Part shown: positions 1 through 5,968 of the stretch, piece by piece
Layout of the letters: each line of letters begins with the position of its first letter
How positions within the stretch are numbered: the stretch's first letter is position 1
Source: Pseudomonadota bacterium
Lineage (GTDB): Bacteria > Pseudomonadota > Gammaproteobacteria > Burkholderiales > Burkholderiaceae_C
NCBI GenBank assembly: GCA_023438115.1
Contig: JAEZEB010000218.1
Coordinates: 1-15,012, forward strand
Direction: 5' to 3'
Length of the DNA: 15,012 bases
Translations under genes and position numbers: made by a program
Notes under the pieces: generated by a model
The model's input: only the letters and a program-made list of their open reading frames with translations
What the model was told of the DNA's origin: nothing
Database searches by the model: none

Positions 1-1
1 C

Positions 2-538
2 GGCGCCTTCGTGTGGTGGCTCGCGCGACGCTGGCCGCGAGAGCGGGAGGCGCTGATCGGCCTGGTCTACGTGGGCGCCGCGAGCCTGTCGGTGCTGGCC
101 GTGGCTTTCGACCCGCACGGGCGCGAGCGGCTCTCGGCCCTGCTCGCCGCCGACGTGCTGTGGGCGCCATGGCACGCGGTGCTGTTGCTCGGCGCGGTGG
201 CGATCGGAGTCGCCGGGCTGGCGATGGCCGCGCCACGGCGGTTGCAGCGCGACGCGGTGTTCTACCCCGTGTTCGCCGTCGCCCTGAGCGTGGCCGTGCA
301 GGCGCTGGGCCTGTACCTGGTGTTCGCCTTGCTGATCGGGCCGGCCTTGTGGACCCGCCGGGGATGGACACTGCCGGCCGCGGTGGGCGCCGGCGCGGCG
401 GCGTCCGCGGCGGGACTTGCCGCCTCTTGGGCGCTGGATGGACCGAGTGGCGCCTGCACCGCGCTGGCCCTGAGCGGCGTAGGCCTGCTGAGTGCGCTGG
501 CGCACCGGGGGCGCGCGGTCCGCGCGACGGCGGGTTGA
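2..538 (+). CDS. Metal ABC transporter permease, ABC-3 (ZnuB/TroC) family, 5'-truncated by window edge
   Basis: Only the last 178 codons are in the window; the frame is open to the left edge, so the true start lies outside. The protein is a membrane permease of the ABC-3 family, which moves zinc, manganese or iron across the inner membrane with a periplasmic binding protein and an ATPase. Evidence is by alignment to remembered E. coli ZnuB: the loop before LLAADVLW matches the ZnuB FGDLLAV segment, the helix SVAVQALGLYLVFALLIGPA matches its conserved late helix, and DGPSGACTALAL matches the YDTPAGPSVVL end. At least four hydrophobic helices are visible. The usual TAR after the IGPA segment is replaced by LWTRRG. 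The stop lies 37 bp from the convergent ferritin-like gene. Metal specificity cannot be told; the partner genes should lie to the left. Confidence 0.82.
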   Translation, partial: GAFVWWLARRWPREREALIGLVYVGAASLSVLAVAFDPHGRERLSALLAADVLWAPWHAVLLLGAVAIGVAGLAMAAPRRLQRDAVFYPVFAVALSVAVQALGLYLVFALLIGPALWTRRGWTLPAAVGAGAAASAAGLAASWALDGPSGACTALALSGVGLLSALAHRGRAVRATAG

Positions 539-575
539 GGCACCTGCGCGCGGTCGCGCCGAGCAAAGTCCCTTC

Positions 576-1163
576 TCAGCCGACGAAGGCGGCGGGCACC
601 ACGGGCTGCTCGCCCAGCACCTGGCGGAACACCGCCCAGTGCATCGCCTCGTCGCCGAGGATGGTCGCCGCGGCATGCGCCAGCGCGCGATCGTGGAACA
701 ACGGCACGGCCTGCACGTAGGCGGAGACGGCGCCGCGCTCCAGGCCCGTGGCGAAGCGCAGCACGTCGGCCTCGGCCTTCAGCTTGTCGGTGGGGAAGTC
801 GTAGCGCGCCGGCGCATCGGCGGCCCGCCCGCCCAGCTTGCGGATGGTGCCGGCCAGCACGTCCGCGTGCGCCTTGTGGTGGCCCTGGAACTGCAGCGCG
901 ATGGTCTTCGCGCCCGCGCCGAGCAGGCCGCTCTCGGCACCGAGCTGGTAGGCCGCGACCGCTTCGCGCTCCGCGCCCAGCGCGGTGTTGAGGATGCGCA
1001 CATCGGCATCGAGCTGCGCTTGCGTGAGCTTGGCCGCCTGCGCGAGGCTGTCGCGCCCGGCCAGCAGCGCCACCGCGCCGGCCGAAAGCACCGCCGCGGC
1101 GCCGAAAAGGGATTCGCGCCGCGTGGCGCGCAGGAACGATGCCCGGTCTGGCATGGCTTGCAT
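576..1163 (-). CDS. Exported ferritin-like domain protein with Tat-type signal
   Basis: A 195-residue protein. The N-terminus has a twin arginine (RRESLF, residues 15-20), then a hydrophobic stretch 21-36 and an AQA cleavage-like site near 41-43, so it is probably exported by Tat in folded form. The rest looks like a four-helix ferritin-like (DUF4439/Ferritin_2 type) domain: GAEREAVAAY (63-72), FQGHHKAH (92-99), GLERGAVSAY (140-149) and GDEAMHWAVF (170-179). Candidate metal ligands are E65, H95 or H96, E142, E172 and H175. The usual second-helix Glu appears to be Gln, so the di-iron site may be incomplete. The start is chosen because AAGGAG (1171-1176) lies 7 nt upstream of the ATG; an upstream in-frame ATG at 1196 has no such site. 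A perfect 8-bp hairpin lies just upstream. Its role (iron or stress handling) is inferred only. Confidence 0.82.
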   Translation of the reverse strand: MQAMPDRASFLRATRRESLFGAAAVLSAGAVALLAGRDSLAQAAKLTQAQLDADVRILNTALGAEREAVAAYQLGAESGLLGAGAKTIALQFQGHHKAHADVLAGTIRKLGGRAADAPARYDFPTDKLKAEADVLRFATGLERGAVSAYVQAVPLFHDRALAHAAATILGDEAMHWAVFRQVLGEQPVVPAAFVG

Positions 1164-1184
1164 GGAACAACTCCTTGGAACGAA

Positions 1185-1206
1185 GGCCTCCGCCACTCCG
1201 GAGGCC
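1185..1206 (-). promoter_or_regulatory. Perfect hairpin in the leader of the ferritin-like gene
   Basis: An 8-bp perfect inverted repeat (1185-1192 with 1199-1206) has a 6-nt loop. It lies 22 to 43 nt upstream of the ferritin-like start and about 9 nt before its ribosome binding site in the direction of transcription. It is followed by TTCGTT rather than a long T-run, so it is a weak terminator candidate; it could also stabilise the leader or act as an attenuator. Function is inference. Confidence 0.35.
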
Positions 1207-1360
1207 GGGAGAGGACGAACGCATGCCGTCCCTGGGTGTTGGATGCGACCCGGGGCGAAAACGTGACAGGAAATCGGAAAGACTGGACGCGCGACGTGGA
1301 CATGGCGCCGCGCGTGCGGTGCGGTGCGGCGCGCGCGAGCGGCGCGGCGTCACCGGCGGG

Positions 1361-1386
1361 AAAGGCGACGGCCGGACGGCCGCGCC
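1361..1386 (-). terminator. Likely rho-independent terminator of the cold shock gene
   Basis: Read on the minus strand, the sequence forms a GGCG/CGGCCG stem pairing with CGGCCG/CGCC around a 2-nt loop, with one bulged base, followed by TTT. It begins about 12 nt after the cold shock stop codon, the expected place. The T-tract is short, so efficiency is uncertain. Confidence 0.5.
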
Positions 1387-1398
1387 TTCAGGCCACGC

Positions 1399-1614
1399 TC
1401 AGGAGAGCGTGACGATGCTGGACGCCTGCGGGCCCTTGGGGCCTTGCGTCACCACGAACTGCACGCGGGCGTTCTCGGCCAGGGTCTTGAAGCCCTCGGC
1501 GCCCTGGATCTCGCGGAAATGCGCGAACAGGTCCTTGCTGCCGTCGTCGGGCGCGATGAAGCCGTAGCCCTTGCTTTCGTTGAACCACTTCACGATGCCG
1601 GTCTGGGGGGTCAT
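1399..1614 (-). CDS. CspA-family cold shock protein
   Basis: A 71-residue single cold shock domain, the normal size for the family. These proteins bind single-stranded RNA and DNA and act as RNA chaperones in the cytoplasm. The RNP1 motif KGYGFI is at residues 15-20 and RNP2 LFAHF at 29-33; GIVKWFN (6-12) and PKGPQASSIV near the end are also typical. RNP2 has LFAHF where E. coli CspA has VFVHF, a form I associate with Comamonadaceae. The ATG at 1614 is preceded by AAAGAG about 7 nt upstream. An in-frame extension to 1719 is rejected because it adds low-complexity residues absent from the family. The long upstream leader suggests post-transcriptional control as in other csp genes. Which csp paralogue it is cannot be told. 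Confidence 0.95.
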   Translation of the reverse strand: MTPQTGIVKWFNESKGYGFIAPDDGSKDLFAHFREIQGAEGFKTLAENARVQFVVTQGPKGPQASSIVTLS

Positions 1615-1813
1615 GTCGATCTCTTTCGATTGGAAATGCCCGCGCGGCAACACACCGCGCAGGTGCGCAACGCCAGAGAAAGCAGGTGGAGATTTCGACG
1701 ACGACGCGCCGGCTGCCATGCCGGCGGAGGAAGAGGAAGAGACCCGGACGAGCGGTCTGTTGAACGTCTAGCGGGGTCGATGATAGTCGCTTTCGCGCAT
1801 TCGTGCTGGCAGC
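1615..1813 (-). promoter_or_regulatory. Long leader/promoter region of the cold shock gene
   Basis: These 199 nt lie between the metallophosphoesterase stop and the cold shock start. A TATCAT minus-10 candidate (1780-1785, minus strand) has no convincing minus-35; if used, the leader would be roughly 160 nt, similar in size to the long E. coli cspA leader. The leader would contain a hairpin (GCCGGC at 1708-1713 with GCCGGC at 1720-1725, 6-nt loop) and a pyrimidine-rich tract at about 1726-1745. No open frame in it looks like a gene. Regulation by leader structure is inferred from the family. Confidence 0.4.
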
Positions 1814-2578
1814 TCACGCCAGGACGACGCTGAGCTGCGGATCGAAGGCCTCGTTCTCGCAGCGGCCTTCGGTCACGTAGCCGCGCGGATTGCACAGCAC
1901 GCGCGTGCCGCGCACCACGTAGTCCGCACTGTGGTGCATGTGGCCGTGGATCCAGAGCGCCACGCGCCCGCCATCCAGCAGTTCGTCGAGGCTGGACGCG
2001 AAGCAGCCGTTGAGCGGCGAGCCCGCGAAGCGCGGATGCACGCTCAGCGCGCTGGGCGCGTGGTGGGTGACGACGACGGTGGTCCCGGGCCAGGGACGCG
2101 CCAGCCGCTCGCGCAGCCACTGCGCATTGCGCGCGAACAGCTGCGCGGAATGCTCCGGCGTGAAGAGCACCTGCCGCTCCTCGTCGACGTGGATGCGCTG
2201 GAAGTCGTGCATGAAGCGCAGCGCCGCGCCCATCGCCCTCTCGCGCGGCTCGCCCTCGCCATCGAGCAGGAAGTCGGACCACAGCGTGCTGCCGATGAAG
2301 CGCATGCCGCCGAGGCAGACCTCCTCGTTGTCCAGGACATTCACCTGCGTGTCCACGGCGAGCCGCCGCAGTTCGCGCACGACGCCCGGGAGAGAACCGC
2401 CGTAGAACTCGTGGTTCCCCGGCACGTACACGGAGGGCTTTCCCAGTTCCGCGGCCCAGGCGATCGCGCGCCCGGGCCGCGCGATGTCGCCCGCCAGCAC
2501 GTAGGCGTCGACGTCGGAAGCCGGCGGCGCCTGCGGCGCACGCGAGAGGTGCAGGTCGGAGAGGATGCCGATCTTCAT
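1814..2578 (-). CDS. Calcineurin-like metallophosphoesterase
   Basis: A 254-residue cytoplasmic protein with the complete metallophosphatase signature: DLH (8-10), AGD (29-31), GNHE (54-57), THHAPS (171-176) and HGHMH (211-215). These Asp, His and Asn residues hold two metal ions in phosphoesterases that act on nucleotides, proteins or lipids; the substrate here is unknown. NPRGY near the C-terminus (230-234) recurs in this subgroup. The start at 2578 is chosen because the core begins at residue 2 (KIGILSDLH) and AAGGAA lies upstream. A much longer in-frame extension to 2965 is rejected: it runs through the divergent PAS gene and matches no domain. The gene is divergent from the PAS gene with a 103-bp gap. 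Confidence 0.92.
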   Translation of the reverse strand: MKIGILSDLHLSRAPQAPPASDVDAYVLAGDIARPGRAIAWAAELGKPSVYVPGNHEFYGGSLPGVVRELRRLAVDTQVNVLDNEEVCLGGMRFIGSTLWSDFLLDGEGEPRERAMGAALRFMHDFQRIHVDEERQVLFTPEHSAQLFARNAQWLRERLARPWPGTTVVVTHHAPSALSVHPRFAGSPLNGCFASSLDELLDGGRVALWIHGHMHHSADYVVRGTRVLCNPRGYVTEGRCENEAFDPQLSVVLA

Positions 2579-2601
2579 GGGATTCCTTGGTGGCGCCGCG
2601 G

Positions 2602-2622
2602 ATATGTCATGCGGTGATATAT
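2602..2622. promoter_or_regulatory. AT-rich imperfect palindrome between divergent genes
   Basis: Two 8-nt arms (2602-2609 and 2615-2622) are inverted repeats with one mismatch and a 5-nt spacer. The AT-rich arms contrast with the GC-rich surroundings. The palindrome sits in the 103-bp gap between the metallophosphoesterase and PAS genes and overlaps the minus-10 candidate of the PAS gene, so it could be an operator. No binding protein is identified. Confidence 0.35.
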
Positions 2623-2623
2623 T
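2615..2623 (+). promoter_or_regulatory. Extended minus-10 promoter candidate for the PAS gene
   Basis: TGATATATT matches an extended minus-10 (TGn followed by TATATT, 5 of 6 to consensus). No minus-35 is visible at 17 nt, as is usual for extended minus-10 promoters. The expected transcript start near 2630 would give a leader of about 50 nt before the PAS start at 2682. Confidence 0.4.
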
Positions 2624-2681
2624 GGGCCACGGCCGGAGCGCGCCATGGGCGGCACGCGGGCGGCCGGTGAGGGACCCGAGG

Positions 2682-3110
2682 ATGCATCCAGCCGGAATGG
2701 ATCTCGACCAGGACATCGCCGCGATGATCGTCGACCAGATGCTCGACGCGGTGATCTTCGCGGATTGCGACGGCATCATCCGGCTGTGGAACCGCGGGGC
2801 CGAAATCATCTTCGGCTTCGGCGAGGACGAGGCCCTCGGCGCGCCGCTGTCGCTGATCGTTCCCGAGAAGCTGCGCCACGCGCACGAGGACGGTTTCCGG
2901 CGCGCGGTGGCCAGCGGCCACCTGCGCTCGCACGGCGAGGTGCTCACCACGCGCGCGCGCCACAAGTACGGCTCGCGCCTCTACGTCGATTTCTCCTTCG
3001 GTCTGCTGAAGAACGCCGCCGGCGAACTGGTCGGCGTGTTCGCCGTGGGGCGCGACGCGACGGCGCGCCACATGGAGGAAGTCGCCCACCAGGCGCAGGG
3101 AGGCCACTAG
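2682..3110 (+). CDS. Single-domain PAS (S-box) sensor protein
   Basis: A 142-residue protein that is almost entirely one PAS domain: DAVIFADCDGIIRLWNRGAE (22-41) is the classic S-box opening, IFGFGEDEALG (43-53) and LSLIVPEKLR (57-66) follow, and the terminal beta strands are LYVDFSFGLL (100-109) and LVGVFAVGRDATA (116-128). No kinase, GGDEF or helix-turn-helix output follows, so it must signal through a partner or bind a ligand alone. The cofactor cannot be told. The ATG at 2682 is chosen because GAGGG lies 8 nt upstream; the ATG at 2697 is the alternative and removes five residues. It converges on the CBS-BON gene across 34 bp. Confidence 0.87.
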   Translation: MHPAGMDLDQDIAAMIVDQMLDAVIFADCDGIIRLWNRGAEIIFGFGEDEALGAPLSLIVPEKLRHAHEDGFRRAVASGHLRSHGEVLTTRARHKYGSRLYVDFSFGLLKNAAGELVGVFAVGRDATARHMEEVAHQAQGGH

Positions 3111-3144
3111 GAAAGCCCGGGCCATCCGCCGCGCGCCGGCACGC

Positions 3145-3846
3145 TCAGAACATCGTGGGCAGCTCGTCGAGCCACCTGCGCTGGTCGTCGACGTGCCGCC
3201 CGCGGGGGAGGTTGTCCGCGGGGACGCGGGTGGCCGCGCGCCGCGACGGGTTCTCGACGAAGCCGGTGAAGCGCACCACGCCGTCTTCCACCTCCACCTG
3301 CGAGCAGCCGCTGTTCCACCAGGGCTGCCGCCCCAGCTCCGCCAGCAGCGCGCGGCGGATCTCCCGGTCGCCGGTGCCCGCAAGGCGCGGCGCGGACTCC
3401 CGGGCGCCTTCCGCAAGCGCCTTCACCAGGTCGGCCGCCGCGACGATGCCGACCATCCGGTGGTCCTGCACCACGGGCACGCGGCCTATCCCGTGCCGCT
3501 CGAAGAGTGTGGTGATCTCGCGCAGGCTCGCCTGCGGCGTCACCACGACGACTTCGCAGGTCATCACGTGGCGCGCGCAGCGGCCGCAGGACTTGACGTA
3601 GACCTCCGACGGCAGCGTGGAATGCACGATGCGGCGCCACCACGGCTGCGCGTCGCCGCGGTACTCGGTGCCGATCTCGCGCCGGTGCAGCAGGTCCTTG
3701 GCCGTGACGATGCCGACCAGCTGGTTGCCGGCGACCACCGGCACGCCGCCGATGCGCTGCTCGCGCAGCAGCGCCGCCACCTGCACCACGGGCGTCTGCG
3801 GACCCACGGCGATCACCGGGGCGCTCATGATGTCGCTGGCGTTCAT
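3145..3846 (-). CDS. CBS-CBS-BON domain protein
   Basis: A 233-residue soluble protein. CBS1 spans about 1-60 (MNASDIMSAPVIAV, IGGVPVVAGNQLVGIVTAKD) and CBS2 about 92-148 (VMTCEVVVVTP, GIGRVPVVQDHRMVGIVAAAD). A BON domain spans about 160-222 (IRRALLAEL, VEVEDGVVRFTGFV). Paired CBS domains usually bind adenosine nucleotides as energy sensors; BON domains are thought to bind lipids or membranes. A three-cysteine cluster (C87, C90, C97: CGRCARHVMTC) lies at the entry to CBS2, where relatives normally lack Cys. The start is supported by GGGAGGA just upstream and by MNASDIM opening the CBS fold. A strong promoter lies 25 nt upstream, and the gene is divergent from the LysR gene. The physiological signal is unknown. 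Confidence 0.92.
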   Translation of the reverse strand: MNASDIMSAPVIAVGPQTPVVQVAALLREQRIGGVPVVAGNQLVGIVTAKDLLHRREIGTEYRGDAQPWWRRIVHSTLPSEVYVKSCGRCARHVMTCEVVVVTPQASLREITTLFERHGIGRVPVVQDHRMVGIVAAADLVKALAEGARESAPRLAGTGDREIRRALLAELGRQPWWNSGCSQVEVEDGVVRFTGFVENPSRRAATRVPADNLPRGRHVDDQRRWLDELPTMF

Positions 3847-3870
3847 GTTCCTCCCTTCGGGCTGCGTTCC

Positions 3871-3899
3871 ACTATAGGCAGCGGGCCCGCGGGGGTAAA
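3871..3899 (-). promoter_or_regulatory. Sigma70-type promoter of the CBS-BON gene
   Basis: On the minus strand TTTACC (3894-3899) and TATAGT (3871-3876) are separated by exactly 17 nt, matching the minus-35 at 4 of 6 and the minus-10 at 5 of 6 positions. The expected transcript start near 3864 leaves a short leader with the ribosome binding site. It is the best sigma70-like promoter in the window. Confidence 0.6.
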
Positions 3900-3944
3900 G
3901 CGATCGATTTTGTTCCCTGACCCCAAAGGAATTGGAGGTTCGCC

Positions 3945-4910
3945 ATGGACGTCGCGCTCGCACGCACCTTCCTCGAAGTCGTGGCCCGCGGCAGCTTCGT
4001 CGCCGCCGCCGCGCGCCTGCACCTGACGCAGACCGCCGTCAGCGCCCGCGTGAAGAGCCTGGAGGAGCAGCTCGGCGCGACGCTGTTCGCGCGGCACAAG
4101 TCCGGCGCGGTGCTCACGCCGGCGGGCGAGCGCTTCGTGCCGCATGCCACGGCGCTGCTGCAGGTGTGGGAACGCGCGCGCCACCAGGTCGCGCTGCCGG
4201 CCGGGCGAGAGGCGATGATCACGCTCGGTTGCGAACCGCGACTGTGGAATCCCCTGGTACTGCGCTGGCTGCTGCGCATGCAGCGGCAGGCGCCGCGCTT
4301 CGCGCTGCGTGCCGACGTGCGCTCGTCCCCGATGCTGCTGGAAGGGATAGGCAAGGGCACGCTGGACATCGCGATCCTCTACGCGCCGCCCTACCGCCCC
4401 GGCCTGCGCGCCGAACTGCTGATCGAGGACAAGCTCGTGCTGGTGAGCACGGATCCCCACGCGCACGCGCCGGATCCGGCCAGCTACCTCCATGTCGACT
4501 GGGGGCCGGAGTTCGCGGAGCAGCACGGCCTGGCGTTCCCGCAGCTGGCGCGGCCCGCGATCGCCTCCGACTTCGGGCCGCTCGCCTGCGAAGTCCTGCT
4601 GGCCGCCGGCGGCTCGGGCTACTTCCGCCGCGGCGTGGTGCAGGCGCATTTGCAGGCTGGGCGCCTGCATCGCATCGCGGGGGCGCCCGAGTTTGCCTAC
4701 CCGGCCTATGCCGTGCATGCGGAAGGCGGCGATCCCGCGCTGCTGGCGCCTGCGCTCGAAGCCTTGCGCCACGCCGCCGCGGACGCAGGCGCGCGCCAAG
4801 GAACTCAGGGCCGCGCGAAATCCGGAATGCGGAAGCGCTTGCGGTACGCGCCCGGCGCCATCCCCGTCGTGCGCTTGAACAGCCGGCGGAAGAAGGCCGG
4901 GTCCTCGTAG
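3945..4910 (+). CDS. LysR-family transcriptional regulator
   Basis: A 321-residue frame. Residues 2-60 are a canonical LysR winged helix-turn-helix (ARTFLEVVARGSFVAAAARL, then HLTQTAVSARVKSLEEQLGA, LFAR, LTPAGE). An effector-binding periplasmic-binding-like domain follows (about 90-285, ITLGCEP, LDIAILYAP, EDKLVLVST). The start has GGAGG 6 nt upstream and is the usual family start. Residues from about 287 to the stop (ARQGTQGRAKSGMRKR onward) are basic, match no LysR feature and are encoded over the 3' end of the convergent GlxA gene, so they look like read-through past the natural C-terminus. The target is unknown; the divergent CBS-BON gene is a positional candidate. Confidence 0.92.
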   Translation: MDVALARTFLEVVARGSFVAAAARLHLTQTAVSARVKSLEEQLGATLFARHKSGAVLTPAGERFVPHATALLQVWERARHQVALPAGREAMITLGCEPRLWNPLVLRWLLRMQRQAPRFALRADVRSSPMLLEGIGKGTLDIAILYAPPYRPGLRAELLIEDKLVLVSTDPHAHAPDPASYLHVDWGPEFAEQHGLAFPQLARPAIASDFGPLACEVLLAAGGSGYFRRGVVQAHLQAGRLHRIAGAPEFAYPAYAVHAEGGDPALLAPALEALRHAAADAGARQGTQGRAKSGMRKRLRYAPGAIPVVRLNSRRKKAGSS

Positions 4911-5830
4911 CCCACGCGCCAGCTGATCTCGTCGACCGGCGCGTCGGTGCGCTCCAGCCTGCGCTTGGCATCCTCGATGCGCAGGCGCTGCACGTAGGCG
5001 ATCGGGGTGAGCCCCGTGGCGCCGGCGAAGCGGCGCTTGAAGGTGCGTTCGGCCAGGCGCGAGCGCCGGATCATCTCCTCCACCGGGTTCGCCACCGGGA
5101 AGTGCCGCACCAGCCACTCCTGCGCGCTGCGGATCTCGCCGTCGCCGTGGTCGCTGCGGCCCTCGAACACCATGTAGGGCGCCAGCCCGTCCTGGTGCCA
5201 TTGCAGCGCGAACATGCGCGCGACCTCCTGCGCGGTGGTGGCGCCCGCGTGGCGCGCCGTGAGGTACAGCACCAGGTCGTGCCAGGTCGTCGAGGCGCCG
5301 GAGCACACCAGTTCCTCGCGCAGGCCGGAGATGACCAGCACGCGTTCAGGATGCACCACCACCTGCGGATAGAGCGCCTGGAAATCGCGCGCGTACCAGA
5401 AATGCACCGTGGCATCGCGGCCGTCGAAAAGCCCGGTCTCCGCCAGCAGGAAGATGCCCGAGCAGGCGGAGCACAGCATCGCGCCGTCCGCATGCATCCG
5501 CCGGATCCATTCGAGCAGGCGCGCATAGCGCCCCTTGCGCCAGCCCTCGGGTCGCAGCACCACGGAAGGCACGACGATGATGTCGGTAGCGGGCGTCTCG
5601 TCGACGGAGCGCTTGACCTCGAAAGGCACGCCGGAGGCCAGCGTCATGAGGCCCTTGCGCTCGCCGACCACCTCCACCTGGAAGGGCGGCGGCCGCCCGG
5701 AGCCGACCAGCCCCAGCAAGACCGGGCCGTTGAGGACGTCGAAGATGCCCGCGAGCGTGGACACCGACGCTTCCGGCAGCGCCAGCAGGCTCACGTGCAG
5801 CGGATGGGATGCGGTTGCGGTTCGGGACAT
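4805..5830 (-). CDS. GlxA-family regulator: DJ-1/PfpI-like domain plus AraC helix-turn-helix
   Basis: A 341-residue regulator. Residues 10-200 form a DJ-1/PfpI (GATase1-like) sensor with the nucleophile elbow SACSG (121-125, Cys123) and GLFDGRDATVHF (133-144). Residues about 235-333 are an AraC/XylS domain with two helix-turn-helices: SRLAERTFKRRFAGATGLTP and DEISWRVGYEDPAFFRRLFKR (the second, 300-320, is the family's highly conserved segment). Such proteins activate nearby genes in response to small molecules; the sensor's catalytic activity is usually lost. It is divergent from a methyltransferase gene (138-bp gap), its most likely target. Its 3' end overlaps the LysR frame by 106 bp. The ribosome binding site is weak (GAG about 10 nt upstream), but the start fits the family. 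Confidence 0.93.
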   Translation of the reverse strand: MSRTATASHPLHVSLLALPEASVSTLAGIFDVLNGPVLLGLVGSGRPPPFQVEVVGERKGLMTLASGVPFEVKRSVDETPATDIIVVPSVVLRPEGWRKGRYARLLEWIRRMHADGAMLCSACSGIFLLAETGLFDGRDATVHFWYARDFQALYPQVVVHPERVLVISGLREELVCSGASTTWHDLVLYLTARHAGATTAQEVARMFALQWHQDGLAPYMVFEGRSDHGDGEIRSAQEWLVRHFPVANPVEEMIRRSRLAERTFKRRFAGATGLTPIAYVQRLRIEDAKRRLERTDAPVDEISWRVGYEDPAFFRRLFKRTTGMAPGAYRKRFRIPDFARP

Positions 5831-5868
5831 GGCGGGCGTCTCGCAGGATACCGGCGTGCTCGCGGCCG

Positions 5869-5890
5869 AAGTGGCACGAATGGACCACTT
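5869..5890. promoter_or_regulatory. Inverted repeat in the GlxA-methyltransferase intergenic region
   Basis: AAGTGG (5869-5874) and CCACTT (5885-5890) form perfect 6-nt arms 10 nt apart, so the arm centres are 16 nt apart. The repeat is central-left in the 138-bp divergent gap and could be the operator of the GlxA-type regulator or of another factor. AraC proteins more often use direct repeats, which lowers confidence. No clear minus-10 is seen for either gene. Confidence 0.3.
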
Positions 5891-5968
5891 GCGGGCGATT
5901 CTGCCCCTGTGCGCCGCGGCCCGCCAGCGGAATGATCCCTGTCACCAACCACCCCTGAAGGAACCGAC

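Noticed and set aside
1240..1275. ECF-like TGTCAC motif (minus strand) upstream of the ferritin-like gene
   Set aside because: No CGTC-like minus-10 at the required 15-17 nt spacing.
1615..1719. N-terminal extension of the cold shock protein
   Set aside because: Ser/Gly/Pro-rich residues not found in this family; the 71-residue form is standard.
2579..2965. N-terminal extension of the metallophosphoesterase
   Set aside because: It is antisense to the PAS gene, matches no domain, and the ATG at 2578 has an RBS and opens the fold.
3843..5306. A 487-codon minus-strand frame across the same region
   Set aside because: Shadow of the LysR and GlxA genes; low-complexity composition.
3932..5935. 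A 667-codon plus-strand frame across the LysR and GlxA genes
   Set aside because: Arg/Ala-rich, no family, and it conflicts with two well-supported genes.
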